Counted from the stretch's first letter, positions 45,208 to 54,858 are shown. The stretch is 64,000 nt of DNA from Tardiphaga sp. P9-11 (GCF_008329525.1 NZ_NPKQ01000002.1:682001-746000), one strand, 5' to 3'. Numbers and translations: made by a program. Notes: generated by a model not told the origin, from the sequence alone.

Positions 45208-45225
45208 GATCAAGAACACTTGATC
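45208..45225. promoter_or_regulatory. GATCAAG-N4-CTTGATC palindrome
   Basis: GATCAAG (45208-45214), AACA, CTTGATC (45219-45225): seven perfectly paired bases. It lies about 40 bp upstream of the coxS promoter candidate's -35 and 23 bp after coxG's stop. It looks like a regulator site for the cox-like operon. It is not an FNR box, whose arms are arranged the other way round. Confidence 0.5.
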
Positions 45226-45247
45226 GTAATCGGAAGGTCCTGTGCGC

Positions 45248-45694
45248 CTAGCCCTGAACGGCCTTAGCGAAGTTCGCGAAGAATTCGTCGGCGATCTTCT
45301 TGGCCGAACCGTTGATCAGGCGCTGACCGAGCTGGGCCAGCTTGCCGCCGATCTGGGCTTCCACATTGTAGGTCAGGAGTGTGCCGCCATCCTTGTCGGT
45401 CAGGCCGACGACGGCGCCGCCCTTGGCAAAGCCGGCCACGCCGCCCTCGCCTTCACCGGTGATCTTGTAGCCATTGGGCGGATCGAGATCGCTGAGCGTA
45501 ACCTTGCCCTTGAAGCGCGCCGAGACCGGGCCGACCTTGATCTTGGCGGTGGCACGGAAACCACCTTCCTCGGTGGTCTCGAGCTCTTCGCAGCCCGGGA
45601 TGCAGGCCTTCAGCACTGCCGGATCGTTGAGCTTTTCCCACACCACGTCGCGGGGTGCCGCAAGCTGGACTTCACCGCTCATCGTCATGGCCAT
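45248..45694 (-). CDS. coxG: CoxG-like SRPBCC protein
   Basis: 148 residues: MSGEVQLAAPRDVVWEKLNDP, PGCEELETTEEGGF and the core of the CoxG/SRPBCC family (KVGPVSARFKGKVTLSDL). CoxG is reported to anchor CO dehydrogenase to the membrane in carboxidotrophs. AGGAG lies about 9 bases before the ATG at 45694. It heads the minus-strand cluster, followed by a 170-bp gap with regulatory-looking sequence before coxS. Confidence 0.9.
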   Translation of the reverse strand: MAMTMSGEVQLAAPRDVVWEKLNDPAVLKACIPGCEELETTEEGGFRATAKIKVGPVSARFKGKVTLSDLDPPNGYKITGEGEGGVAGFAKGGAVVGLTDKDGGTLLTYNVEAQIGGKLAQLGQRLINGSAKKIADEFFANFAKAVQG

Positions 45695-45902
45695 GGGTCT
45701 GTCTCCTGAATTTGTCGCCGTCCGGAATTGAGGCTGTCATCCCCAAGGGATTGCCCCCAATCCCAAGTAATGCACGGAGGGCGCAAAGGAAAGACCGGCC
45801 CGCGGATGGATGCACTGCCTATTCGCAATGCAACAAGCAATGTCGACAGGGAGTTTGTGGGGATTGGCAGACTCTGCCCGGAATGGTTAGGGTCCCGCAC
45901 AG

Positions 45903-47252
45903 ATGAGCACCTCCCTTTCCCCTCTGCTGGCGCCCTTGTTATCGAGCCCCGCGATGCGCGCGGTTTGCGATGATACCGCCCATTTGCAGCATATGCTGGA
46001 CTTCGAAGCCGCACTGGCGCGGGCCGAGGCCACAGTCGGGGTGATTCCCGCCAGCGCCGTAAAGGCCATCGAGGCCGCCTGCAAAGCCGACCAGTTCGAT
46101 CTGGCCGCATTGGCAGAAGCTGCAACGCATGCCGGCAACCTCGCAATTCCGCTGGTCAAGACGCTCACCGCCAAAGTGGCGAAAGCCGATGTCGAGGCCG
46201 CGCGCTACGTGCATTGGGGCGCGACCAGTCAGGACGTCATCGACAGCGCAACCATGCTCGGCCTGCGCGCCGCGATCGACGCCCTGGTGGCGGATATCGA
46301 CCGCGCCATTGCCGGCTTTGCAGGCCTTGCGGTCAAGCACCGCAACACCGCCGTGGTCGCCCGCACCTGGCTGCAGCACGCGCTGCCGATGCCGTTCGGG
46401 CTGAAGCTTGCTGAATATGCCTCGGCCCTGAATCGTTCGCGCCTGCGCCTGAAGCGATCGCGCACCGAGGGCCTCGCGCTGCAATTCGGCGGCGCCGCGG
46501 GCACGCTCGCTGCGCTCGGCGACAAGGGGCTTGTCGTTGCCGAGCAACTCGCCAAGGAATTGCAGCTGCCGCTGCCCGATGCGCCGTGGCACACCCATCG
46601 TGATCGCATCGCGGAAGTCGCCTCCGTGCTGGCAATCCTGTCGGGCTCATGCGGCAAGATCGCCCGCGACGTGTCACTGATGATGCAGACCGATGTCGGC
46701 GAAGCGTTCGAACCGTCAGGCGAAGGCCGCGGCGGCTCGTCGACCATGCCGCATAAGCGCAACCCGGTTGCTTCCGCTTCGGCGCTCGGGGCCGCGACCA
46801 TGGCGCCGAATCTTGCTGCAACCATCTTTGCCGCGCAGATCCAGGACCACGAACGCAGCGCTGGTCCGTGGCACGCGGAATGGCCGACACTGCCGACGCT
46901 GCTGCTGGTCACCTCAGGCGCGCTGGCGGCTATTGTCGACATCGCCGAAGGGCTTGAGGTCGATGCCATCAGGATGCGCAGCAACCTCGACACCACCCAC
47001 GGTCTCATTATGGCGGAAGCCGTGACCTTCGCGCTGGCCGAAAAGCTCGGTAAGAGCGACGCCCATCATCTGGTCGAGGCCGCCACGAAGCGCGCCGTCG
47101 CCGAGAAGAAACATTTGCGCGATGTGCTCGCGGCCGATCCCAAGGTCAGCGCGCAGCTCAGCGCTGCCGCGATCGCCAAACTGTTCGAGCCGATGGATTA
47201 TCAGGGCGTCTCGCAAGCCCTGATCGACCGCCAGCTCGCCTCACTCCGTTAA
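45903..47252 (+). CDS. pcaB: 3-carboxy-cis,cis-muconate cycloisomerase
   Basis: 449 residues of the fumarase/aspartase superfamily. It shows HWGATSQDVIDSA and the signature GGSSTMPHKRNPVASA. It cyclises beta-carboxymuconate to gamma-carboxymuconolactone in the protocatechuate branch of the beta-ketoadipate pathway. It starts a pcaB-pcaD-pcaC run on the plus strand, divergent from coxG across 208 bp. pcaGH (the ring-cleavage dioxygenase) and a PcaQ-type regulator are not in the window. Confidence 0.96.
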   Translation: MSTSLSPLLAPLLSSPAMRAVCDDTAHLQHMLDFEAALARAEATVGVIPASAVKAIEAACKADQFDLAALAEAATHAGNLAIPLVKTLTAKVAKADVEAARYVHWGATSQDVIDSATMLGLRAAIDALVADIDRAIAGFAGLAVKHRNTAVVARTWLQHALPMPFGLKLAEYASALNRSRLRLKRSRTEGLALQFGGAAGTLAALGDKGLVVAEQLAKELQLPLPDAPWHTHRDRIAEVASVLAILSGSCGKIARDVSLMMQTDVGEAFEPSGEGRGGSSTMPHKRNPVASASALGAATMAPNLAATIFAAQIQDHERSAGPWHAEWPTLPTLLLVTSGALAAIVDIAEGLEVDAIRMRSNLDTTHGLIMAEAVTFALAEKLGKSDAHHLVEAATKRAVAEKKHLRDVLAADPKVSAQLSAAAIAKLFEPMDYQGVSQALIDRQLASLR

Positions 47253-47274
47253 GAAGAAACTCGGGAGACACACC

Positions 47275-48054
47275 ATGCCCATGATCGACGCCGACGGCTG
47301 CCTGCTGAATGTCTCCGTGGAGGGCCGCGACAGCGGGCCGACGCTAATGATGTCGAATTCGCTCGGCTGCACCATGGCGATGTGGGAGCCGCAGATGCCG
47401 GCGCTGACAAAACTGTTTCGCGTGATCCGCTACGATCGCCGCGGCCACGGCAAGTCCGGCATGAACGGTCCGACCTCGATGGAGCGCTATGGCAAGGACG
47501 TGCTGGCGATCCTCGACGATCTCAACATCGACAAGGTGCACTGGTGCGGATTGTCGATGGGCGGCATGGTCGGCCAGTGGCTCGGGGCCAACGCGCCTGA
47601 GCGTTTCAACAAGATCATCCTGGCCAACACCAGCTGCTACTATCCGGATCCAACCAACTGGCATAACCGCGTCAAGGCGGTGCGTGAGGGTGGCATTGTC
47701 GCGGTGGCCGACGCCGTCATCGGCGGCTGGCTGACCGCCGACTTCCGCGAGCGCGAGCCCGAGACCACCGCGAAGATGAAGGCGATGCTGATCGCCTCAC
47801 CGGTCGAAGGCTATCTTGCTGCCTGCGAGGCGCTAAGCACGCTCGATCAGCGCGCGCTGCTGCCCAAGATCAAAAGCCCCACGCTGGTGATCGCCGGCCG
47901 TCAGGACAACGCAACACCGGTTGCGGCTGGTGAACTGATCCGCAGCAACATCCCCGGCGCGAGCATGACGCTGTTGGACGCCGCACACATCTCGAACGTC
48001 GAACAGCCCTACGCTTTCACTGACGCCGTCGTTGGCTTCCTGACGCAGCGCTGA
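47275..48054 (+). CDS. pcaD: 3-oxoadipate enol-lactonase
   Basis: 259 residues, alpha/beta hydrolase. The nucleophile elbow is GLSMGGMVGQW and the catalytic His is in DAAHISNVEQP. It hydrolyses beta-ketoadipate enol-lactone. Starts MPMIDADGCLLNVSVEG, 22 bp after pcaB, and is followed 13 bp later by pcaC. Length is typical for PcaD not fused to PcaC. Confidence 0.95.
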   Translation: MPMIDADGCLLNVSVEGRDSGPTLMMSNSLGCTMAMWEPQMPALTKLFRVIRYDRRGHGKSGMNGPTSMERYGKDVLAILDDLNIDKVHWCGLSMGGMVGQWLGANAPERFNKIILANTSCYYPDPTNWHNRVKAVREGGIVAVADAVIGGWLTADFREREPETTAKMKAMLIASPVEGYLAACEALSTLDQRALLPKIKSPTLVIAGRQDNATPVAAGELIRSNIPGASMTLLDAAHISNVEQPYAFTDAVVGFLTQR

Positions 48055-48067
48055 ACGGAGACCTAAG

Positions 48068-48457
48068 ATGGACGAGCAACAGCGCGCCGCTGAAGGCACC
48101 GCAAAACGCCGCAAGGTTCTCGGCAATGCCTGGGTCGACAAATCGGCCGCCGGCAAGAACGCATTCAATGCGGATTTTCTCGATCTGATCAGCCGCTACG
48201 CCTGGGGCGAGATCTGGACGCGGCCGCATTTCGATGATCGCACGCGCCGCGTATTGGTGATCGGCACCATGCTGGCGCTCGGCCAGTGGGACGAATTTCG
48301 CATGCATGTGCGCGCCGCCCTCACCGAAGGCGGCTTCACACCTGACGACATCAGGGAAATCCTGTTGCAGCAGGCGATCTATTGCGGCGTCCCGGCGGCC
48401 AATCACGCCACCAAGGAAGCCGGCGCGATCATTAAAGAACTCGGACTCGCCATTTAG
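48068..48457 (+). CDS. pcaC: 4-carboxymuconolactone decarboxylase
   Basis: 129 residues: AFNADFLDLISRYAWGEIW, RRVLVIGTMLALGQWDEF, HVRAALTEGGFTPDDIREIL and the helix YCGVPAANHATKEA. It decarboxylates gamma-carboxymuconolactone to the enol-lactone hydrolysed by PcaD. It lacks the CxxC of AhpD-type relatives (one is at 20364), which supports the decarboxylase call. Last gene of this pca run; a membrane protein gene converges on it. Confidence 0.95.
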   Translation: MDEQQRAAEGTAKRRKVLGNAWVDKSAAGKNAFNADFLDLISRYAWGEIWTRPHFDDRTRRVLVIGTMLALGQWDEFRMHVRAALTEGGFTPDDIREILLQQAIYCGVPAANHATKEAGAIIKELGLAI

Positions 48458-48469
48458 GCGACCTTTTAG

Positions 48470-49081
48470 TTAGGCGACTTTTTGCAGAAGCTGTGCGTCG
48501 TTGGCTGCCTTGCCCGGCTGCCCGGGGTCAAGCTCCTGCGCCGCCGCGCGACGCAGCGGCGGCTCGATCGCCATCAGCACCGCGGTGCCCAGCAGCAGCA
48601 GCAATTCTGTGATGTGCAGGCGCATTGCGGCGATCTCGCCGACTTTCGATGCCATGATCATACTGGCGAACGAGATCACGCCGCCGATACCGAGCGCCAT
48701 CATCAACGCCTCATCGCAGCCGCCCGTCTTGCGGATTTTCGGCCGTGTGATGAACACCAGGAATACCATGAAGAAAGCAACCACCGTCAGCTTGCCGACG
48801 GCGAGCAGCCACGCATAGCGCACCGTGCCCATGCTGGAAAATTGCATGTAGTCGCTGAGAAACAGCGCCAGTGAAATATTGGGGCGCTCATAGAAGCCCT
48901 GGATCGGCGAGACCATGATGCGGAACGCGAAGATCGTCCAGGTCGGGATGAAATAGCAGGCGATCAGCGCGCCCGTGAACGTGCTGATCCGCCAAGTCTG
49001 AAACGTACCGGTCTGAAACGTGCCAGCCTGCAGAGTTCCACCCTGATGGGCTCCGGTCTGGTCTGCGCTGCTCTGATCCAT
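48470..49081 (-). CDS. Unknown integral membrane protein
   Basis: 203 residues from ATG 49081 (MDQSSADQTG). The first 30 residues carry an irregular Gly-Thr-Phe-Gln repeat (AGTFQTGTFQT), then about four hydrophobic segments (FTGALIACYFIPTWTIFAFR, ACWLLAVGKLTVVAFFMVFL-like and two more) and a charged C-terminus. No family recognised. An upstream Met at 49150 would add a basic segment without a ribosome site. No link to pca genes is visible. Confidence 0.7.
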   Translation of the reverse strand: MDQSSADQTGAHQGGTLQAGTFQTGTFQTWRISTFTGALIACYFIPTWTIFAFRIMVSPIQGFYERPNISLALFLSDYMQFSSMGTVRYAWLLAVGKLTVVAFFMVFLVFITRPKIRKTGGCDEALMMALGIGGVISFASMIMASKVGEIAAMRLHITELLLLLGTAVLMAIEPPLRRAAAQELDPGQPGKAANDAQLLQKVA

Positions 49082-49242
49082 CACGTCGTCCACCGCTCTG
49101 CCGGCGACTCGCAGGAGTCGCACGCCTGCGTCGACGTAACGCCCGTTCAATCAGACGGACAATGTAAACCAATTGGTAACCTTAATTCGAAAATTGCCGG
49201 GATAACGGCGGGGGAATACGATCGGGACTTGCCAAACGAAAA

Positions 49243-49262
49243 GCCCCGCCTTTCGGCGGGGC
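49243..49262 (-). terminator. Rho-independent terminator of the small Gln/Gly/Pro protein gene
   Basis: GCCCCGCC (49243-49250), TTTC loop, GGCGGGGC (49255-49262). On the minus strand the stem is followed by TTTTCGTTT, so it terminates the leftward transcript from 49471. Confidence 0.9.
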
Positions 49263-49318
49263 CTTCCACATGGGTCGCTGAGAACGACCCAAACCTCAAT
49301 TGATGTCTGCCTGACGGC

Positions 49319-49471
49319 CTATCTCTGGCCCTGCCGGCCCGGGTCCTGCTCGTGGTCGGGCTTCATTCCACCGCCCTGCTGCTGGCCGGGTTTCTGGCCC
49401 TGCTGCCCCGGGTTCTGGCTCTGCTGGCCCGGCTTCTGCTGACCGGGCTTTTGCTGGTTCTGATTGGACAT
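49319..49471 (-). CDS. 50-aa Gln/Gly/Pro/Lys repeat protein
   Basis: A very short gene: MSNQNQQKPGQQKPGQQSQN and onward to the stop, built on a QQ-x-PG type repeat (QKPGQQ, QSQNPGQQ, GQKPGQQ), ending HEQDPGRQGQR. It is expected to be disordered. It has a strong Shine-Dalgarno AGGAGA 7 bases before ATG 49471 and its own terminator at 49243. It is too short for standard gene callers at many cut-offs. Function unknown. Confidence 0.75.
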   Translation of the reverse strand: MSNQNQQKPGQQKPGQQSQNPGQQGQKPGQQQGGGMKPDHEQDPGRQGQR

Positions 49472-49486
49472 TCTTCAATCTCCTGT

Positions 49487-49501
49487 GTTGAACCATTCAA
49501 C
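49487..49501. promoter_or_regulatory. Palindrome at the 5' end of the 50-aa gene
   Basis: GTTGAA (49487-49492), CCA, TTCAAC (49496-49501), 16 bp before the start codon of the 50-aa gene on the minus strand, next to its ribosome site. It could be an operator or leader stem. The rest of 49472-49694 shows nothing else. Confidence 0.35.
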
Positions 49502-49694
49502 GCCCGACAACGTGCAGCCCCGATCTTCGTTTCGGTTCCCGCGTGATAATTGCAAGGCCGTTGCACGGCGCAACTGTGACACCGGAACAGCCGCAAATAA
49601 GGCGCGGATTTGTGTGCGCTGCGGCGCAAGCGAACGGACGCCAATCGCCGCGAAAAACAGCATGTACAGGCTACTTTAGCCGCACCAGCCCCTG

Positions 49695-49723
49695 TTGCCG
49701 CCTCCAATGGCCGCTGTTAGAAA
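49695..49723 (+). promoter_or_regulatory. Promoter candidate for livH operon
   Basis: TTGCCG (49695-49700), 17-base spacer, TAGAAA (49718-49723). The start would be near 49730, so the palindrome at 49740-49760 lies in the leader. Confidence 0.45.
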
Positions 49724-49739
49724 ACGATACAACGACGCA

Positions 49740-49760
49740 ATGATCCGGCTGCCGGATCAT
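49740..49760 (+). promoter_or_regulatory. Perfect 9-bp palindrome upstream of livH
   Basis: ATGATCCGG (49740-49748), CTG, CCGGATCAT (49752-49760), 29 bp before the livH start. It may be a repressor site just downstream of the transcription start or a leader stem-loop. Confidence 0.55.
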
Positions 49761-49789
49761 GGTGGCGCCTCACTCGAATTCGGCAGCGC

Positions 49790-50707
49790 ATGGATTATTT
49801 CGCCCAGCAACTGATCAACGGTCTCGTGCTCGGCTCCATCTATGGCCTGATCGCGATCGGCTACACGATGGTCTACGGCATCGTCGGCATGATCAATTTC
49901 GCCCATGGCGATATCTTCATGATCGGCGGCTTCATCGCGCTGATCACCTTTCTCATTCTCGTCTCGATCGGCCTCACCGCGGTGCCGGTGATCCTGCTGC
50001 TGGTGCTGCTGGTGTCGATGGCGATCACCTCGCTCTATGGCTGGACCATCGAGCGCATCGCCTATCGTCCCCTGCGCCATTCCTTCCGCCTCGCACCGAT
50101 GCTGTCGGCGATCGGCATGTCCTTCGTGCTGACGAACTTTTCGCAGGTCGCGCAGGGCGCCCGCGTCAAGCCGGTGCCGCCGATCATCACCGGCGGCTAC
50201 ACGCTACATGAAGGCGCCGACGGTTTCGCCGTGCGCTTGTCCAACATCCAGATCATCGTCGTCATCACCACCATCGTGCTGCTGGCGCTGTTCACCTGGC
50301 TGGTGGCCCGCACGCGCCTCGGCCGCGACATGCGCGCCTGCGAGCAGGACCAGACCATGGCCTCGCTGCTCGGCGTCGATGTCGACCGCACCATCTCCAT
50401 GACCTTCGTGATCGGCGCGGCACTCGCTGCAGTTGCGGGCATGATGTACCTGCTCTATTACGGCCTCGTAGATTTCTTCATGGGCTTCGTCGCCGGCATC
50501 AAGGCCTTCACGGCCGCCGTGCTCGGCGGTATCGGCTCGCTGCCCGGCGCGATGCTCGGCGGCTTGCTGATCGGCCTGATCGAGACATTGTGGGCCGCCT
50601 ACTTCTCCACCGAATACAAGGACGTCGCCGCCTTTTCGATTCTGATCGTGGTGCTGATCTTCCTGCCGACCGGCCTCCTCGGCCGTCCCGAAGTCGAAAA
50701 AGTCTGA
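49790..50707 (+). CDS. livH: Branched-chain amino acid ABC permease LivH
   Basis: 305 residues, eight or so hydrophobic segments; signature GLVLGSIYGLIAIGYTMVYG at the start and SLLGVDVDRTISMTFVIGAA plus LGGIGSLPGAMLGG. It forms the transmembrane pore with LivM for high-affinity uptake of branched-chain amino acids or related compounds. First of a livHMGF operon in which later genes overlap. Confidence 0.95.
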   Translation: MDYFAQQLINGLVLGSIYGLIAIGYTMVYGIVGMINFAHGDIFMIGGFIALITFLILVSIGLTAVPVILLLVLLVSMAITSLYGWTIERIAYRPLRHSFRLAPMLSAIGMSFVLTNFSQVAQGARVKPVPPIITGGYTLHEGADGFAVRLSNIQIIVVITTIVLLALFTWLVARTRLGRDMRACEQDQTMASLLGVDVDRTISMTFVIGAALAAVAGMMYLLYYGLVDFFMGFVAGIKAFTAAVLGGIGSLPGAMLGGLLIGLIETLWAAYFSTEYKDVAAFSILIVVLIFLPTGLLGRPEVEKV

Positions 50708-50717
50708 CGGGATCCAA

Positions 50718-52040
50718 GTGGCAGCAAACGCATCACAAGCTAAGACTGCCCGCGGCCCGGACGCCGCATTCATTCTGAAGAAGGCCGTGATCTCCGCGTT
50801 GGTCGCGCTGGTGCTGTTCTCACTGATGATCGGCATCCGCACCGAGGCCGGCTCCGATGGGCAACTGACTTGGTGGACGCGCTTCGGCGATCTCGCCGCG
50901 ATGGTCGCCGTGGTGTTCGGCGGCAGTATCGTCATGGAGCTGCTGCGCCGCTGGTGGGGCCCAGTGGACACCGTGCGCGTCGTGCCGCCGTCGGCGCAGA
51001 AGGTATTTTCCTTCGCCGGCCGAGCGCTGGTGCCGGCGCTGTTGATCTTCACCTTCCTCGTCCCGGTGATCTTCTATGACGAGCGCTACATCCTCGATCT
51101 CGGCATTCTCGTGCTGACTTACGTGATGCTCGGCTGGGGCCTCAATGTAGTTGTCGGCCTCGCCGGCCTGCTCGATCTCGGCTATGTCGCGTTCTACGCG
51201 GTCGGCGCCTATTCCTACGCGCTGCTGGCCACCAATTTTGGCCTGTCGTTCTGGATCTGCCTGCCACTCGCCGGCATTCTCGCCGCGTTCTTCGGCGTGC
51301 TGCTCGGCTTTCCGGTATTGCGGCTGCGCGGCGACTACCTCGCGATCGTTACACTGGCGTTCGGCGAGATCATCCGCCTCGTCATCATCAACTGGCAGAC
51401 CCTCACCGGCGGCCCCAACGGCGTCTCCGGCATTCCGCGTCCCACGATGTTCGGCATTCCGCTGACGCCGGGCGATGACGGCCTTGCCGCTTTACTCGGC
51501 ATCGAATTCTCGCCGACCCATCGCATCGTCTTCCTGTTCTATCTGATCCTCGCCCTCGCCCTCCTCACCAACTGGGTCACCATCCGCCTGCGCCGCCTGC
51601 CGATCGGCCGCGCCTGGGAAGCACTGCGCGAGGACGAAGTCGCCTGCCGCGCGCTGGGCATCAACACCACCACCACCAAGCTCACCGCCTTTGCCACCGG
51701 CGCCATGTTCGGCGGCTTCGCCGGCGCGTTCTTCGCGACTCGTCAGGGCTTCATCAGCCCGGAATCCTTCACCTTCCATGAGTCTGCGCTGGTGCTGGCC
51801 ATCGTCGTGCTCGGCGGCATGGGCTCGCAGCTCGGCGTGGCGCTCGCAGCGCTGGCGATGATTGGCGGCTTTGAATTGTTCCGAGGACTTGAGCAATTCC
51901 GCATGCTGGTATTCGGCGGCGCCATGGTGCTGCTGATGATTTGGCGCCCGCGCGGGTTGATCGGCCACCGCGCGCCCACCGTCTTTCTCGAACGCAACAC
52001 GGTGATCTCGTCCGACCTCGTCAAAGAGGGGCACGGATGA
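50718..52040 (+). CDS. livM: Branched-chain amino acid ABC permease LivM
   Basis: 440 residues from GTG 50718, long for LivM: an N-terminal extension of about 110 residues with extra hydrophobic segments precedes the conserved core (VVGLAGLLDLGYVAFYAVGA and GGMGSQLGVALAALAMIGGF). Long LivM forms are usual in alphaproteobacteria. It overlaps livG by ATGA. Inner membrane. Confidence 0.95.
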   Translation: MAANASQAKTARGPDAAFILKKAVISALVALVLFSLMIGIRTEAGSDGQLTWWTRFGDLAAMVAVVFGGSIVMELLRRWWGPVDTVRVVPPSAQKVFSFAGRALVPALLIFTFLVPVIFYDERYILDLGILVLTYVMLGWGLNVVVGLAGLLDLGYVAFYAVGAYSYALLATNFGLSFWICLPLAGILAAFFGVLLGFPVLRLRGDYLAIVTLAFGEIIRLVIINWQTLTGGPNGVSGIPRPTMFGIPLTPGDDGLAALLGIEFSPTHRIVFLFYLILALALLTNWVTIRLRRLPIGRAWEALREDEVACRALGINTTTTKLTAFATGAMFGGFAGAFFATRQGFISPESFTFHESALVLAIVVLGGMGSQLGVALAALAMIGGFELFRGLEQFRMLVFGGAMVLLMIWRPRGLIGHRAPTVFLERNTVISSDLVKEGHG

Positions 52041-52867
52041 ACATCAACGACATCCTCAGCGTCGAAAATCTGACCATGCGCTTCGGAGGCATCGTCGCCG
52101 TCAACGATCTCTCATTTACCGCCGAGCGCGGCAAGATCACCGCGCTGATAGGTCCCAACGGCGCCGGCAAGACCACCGTCTTCAATTGCATCACCGGCTT
52201 CTACAAGCCGACATCCGGGACCATCCGTCTGCGCAACGGTGACGACGAATGGCGACTAGAGAAGCTCAACGATTTCCGTATCTCGAAGATCGCCAAGGTC
52301 GCGCGCACCTTCCAGAACATCCGGCTGTTTCCGGGCATGACCGCGCTGGAAAACCTGATGGTGGCGCAGCACAACACACTGATGCGCGCCTCGGGCTTCA
52401 CCTTTCTCGGCCTGTTCGGCGTGCCCAGCTATCGCGCTGCCGAGAAGGCTGCGATCGACCTCGCGCGCTACTGGCTCGATCAGATCGACCTTCTGGAGCG
52501 CGCTGACGATGCCGCTGGCAACCTGCCTTACGGCGACCAGCGCCGACTCGAAATCGCGCGTGCGATGTGTACCGAACCCGCACTGCTCTGCCTCGACGAA
52601 CCTGCCGCAGGCCTCAATGCGCGCGAGAGCGCCGCACTCAATGAGCTGCTGCTGAAGATTCGCGCCGATCATGGCACATCGATTCTTCTAATCGAGCATG
52701 ACATGTCGGTGGTGATGGAGATCTCCGACCACATCAACGTGCTCGACTATGGCGTGCAGATCGCTGACGGCACGCCGCAGGAAATTCGCGACAATCCTAA
52801 AGTCATCGCGGCTTATCTTGGTGCGGACGAGGAAGAAGCGATTGCAGTGATGGAGGGCGAGACGTGA
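52037..52867 (+). CDS. livG: Branched-chain amino acid ABC ATPase LivG
   Basis: 276 residues from ATG 52037 (MNINDILSVENLTMRFGG), overlapping the livM stop codon. Walker A GPNGAGKTTVFN, LivG/LivF-type signature LPYGDQRRLEIARAM, Walker B LLCLDEPAAGLN. A short insertion (GDDEWRLEKLNDFRISK) is typical of LivG. It overlaps livF by 4 bp. Confidence 0.96.
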   Translation: MNINDILSVENLTMRFGGIVAVNDLSFTAERGKITALIGPNGAGKTTVFNCITGFYKPTSGTIRLRNGDDEWRLEKLNDFRISKIAKVARTFQNIRLFPGMTALENLMVAQHNTLMRASGFTFLGLFGVPSYRAAEKAAIDLARYWLDQIDLLERADDAAGNLPYGDQRRLEIARAMCTEPALLCLDEPAAGLNARESAALNELLLKIRADHGTSILLIEHDMSVVMEISDHINVLDYGVQIADGTPQEIRDNPKVIAAYLGADEEEAIAVMEGET

Positions 52868-53601
52868 GCGCCACCCCCATCCTCACCGTCACCGGCCTGC
52901 GCGCGTCCTATGGCAAGATCGAAGCGCTGAAAGGCGTCGATCTCGACATCAAGCACGGCGAGATCGTCGCACTGATCGGTGCCAATGGCGCCGGCAAGTC
53001 GACACTGATGATGACGATCTTCGGCAAACCGCGGGCGCGCTCGGGCGTGATCACCTATGACGGAACGGATATCACCGACCTGCCGACCCACGAGATCGCG
53101 CGCATGCGCATCGCGCAATCACCCGAAGGCCGCCGGATTTTCCCGCGTATGAGTGTCGCGGAAAATCTGCAGATGGGCGCCGACGTCAACGAGAGCACGC
53201 CAACGGAGCGCGCCGGCAGCCTCGACAAGGTGCTGACGCTGTTTCCGCGCCTCAAGGAGCGCATGACCCAACGTGGCGGCACGCTCTCCGGCGGCGAACA
53301 GCAGATGCTGGCCATCGGTCGCGCACTGATGAGCCGCCCGCGCCTGCTGCTGCTCGATGAGCCGTCGCTCGGGCTCGCACCGCTGATCGCCAAGCAGATT
53401 TTCGATGCCATCCGCGTGCTCAACAAGCAAGACGGCCTGACGGTCCTGATCGTCGAACAGAATGCCAATCACGCGCTGCGTCTGGCTCATCGCGGCTACG
53501 TCATGGTCAACGGACTGATCACCCTGTCAGGCACGGGCAGTGAATTGCTGAAGGCTCCGGAAATCCGCTCCGCCTATCTCGAAGGCGGCCGGCACGGCTG
53601 A
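52864..53601 (+). CDS. livF: Branched-chain amino acid ABC ATPase LivF
   Basis: 245 residues from GTG 52864 overlapping livG (GTGA). Walker A GANGAGKSTLMM, signature LSGGEQQMLAIGRAL, Walker B LLLLDEPSLGLAPL, and H-loop area IVEQNANHALR. With LivG it forms the ATPase pair of the importer. Followed 147 bp later by the first binding protein. Confidence 0.96.
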   Translation: MSATPILTVTGLRASYGKIEALKGVDLDIKHGEIVALIGANGAGKSTLMMTIFGKPRARSGVITYDGTDITDLPTHEIARMRIAQSPEGRRIFPRMSVAENLQMGADVNESTPTERAGSLDKVLTLFPRLKERMTQRGGTLSGGEQQMLAIGRALMSRPRLLLLDEPSLGLAPLIAKQIFDAIRVLNKQDGLTVLIVEQNANHALRLAHRGYVMVNGLITLSGTGSELLKAPEIRSAYLEGGRHG

Positions 53602-53748
53602 CGGATCGACATTCTTCACCGTATGACAATCAAACACGCAGAGCGACGCAAACAATCGACACTATTCTCAAGGTAGAATGATGCGCCAATCGCGATTCCG
53701 TCACGGCGTCGCAATTGCCCGCATTCGAACGGAACACGGGGACTTCCT

Positions 53749-54858
<1,110 letters not shown>

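Noticed and set aside
45208-45225. FNR/CooA site between coxG and coxS
   Set aside because: FNR boxes read TTGAT-N4-ATCAA; here the arms are GATCAAG-N4-CTTGATC, the opposite order. CooA sites have a TGTCG-type arm. Kept only as an unassigned palindrome.
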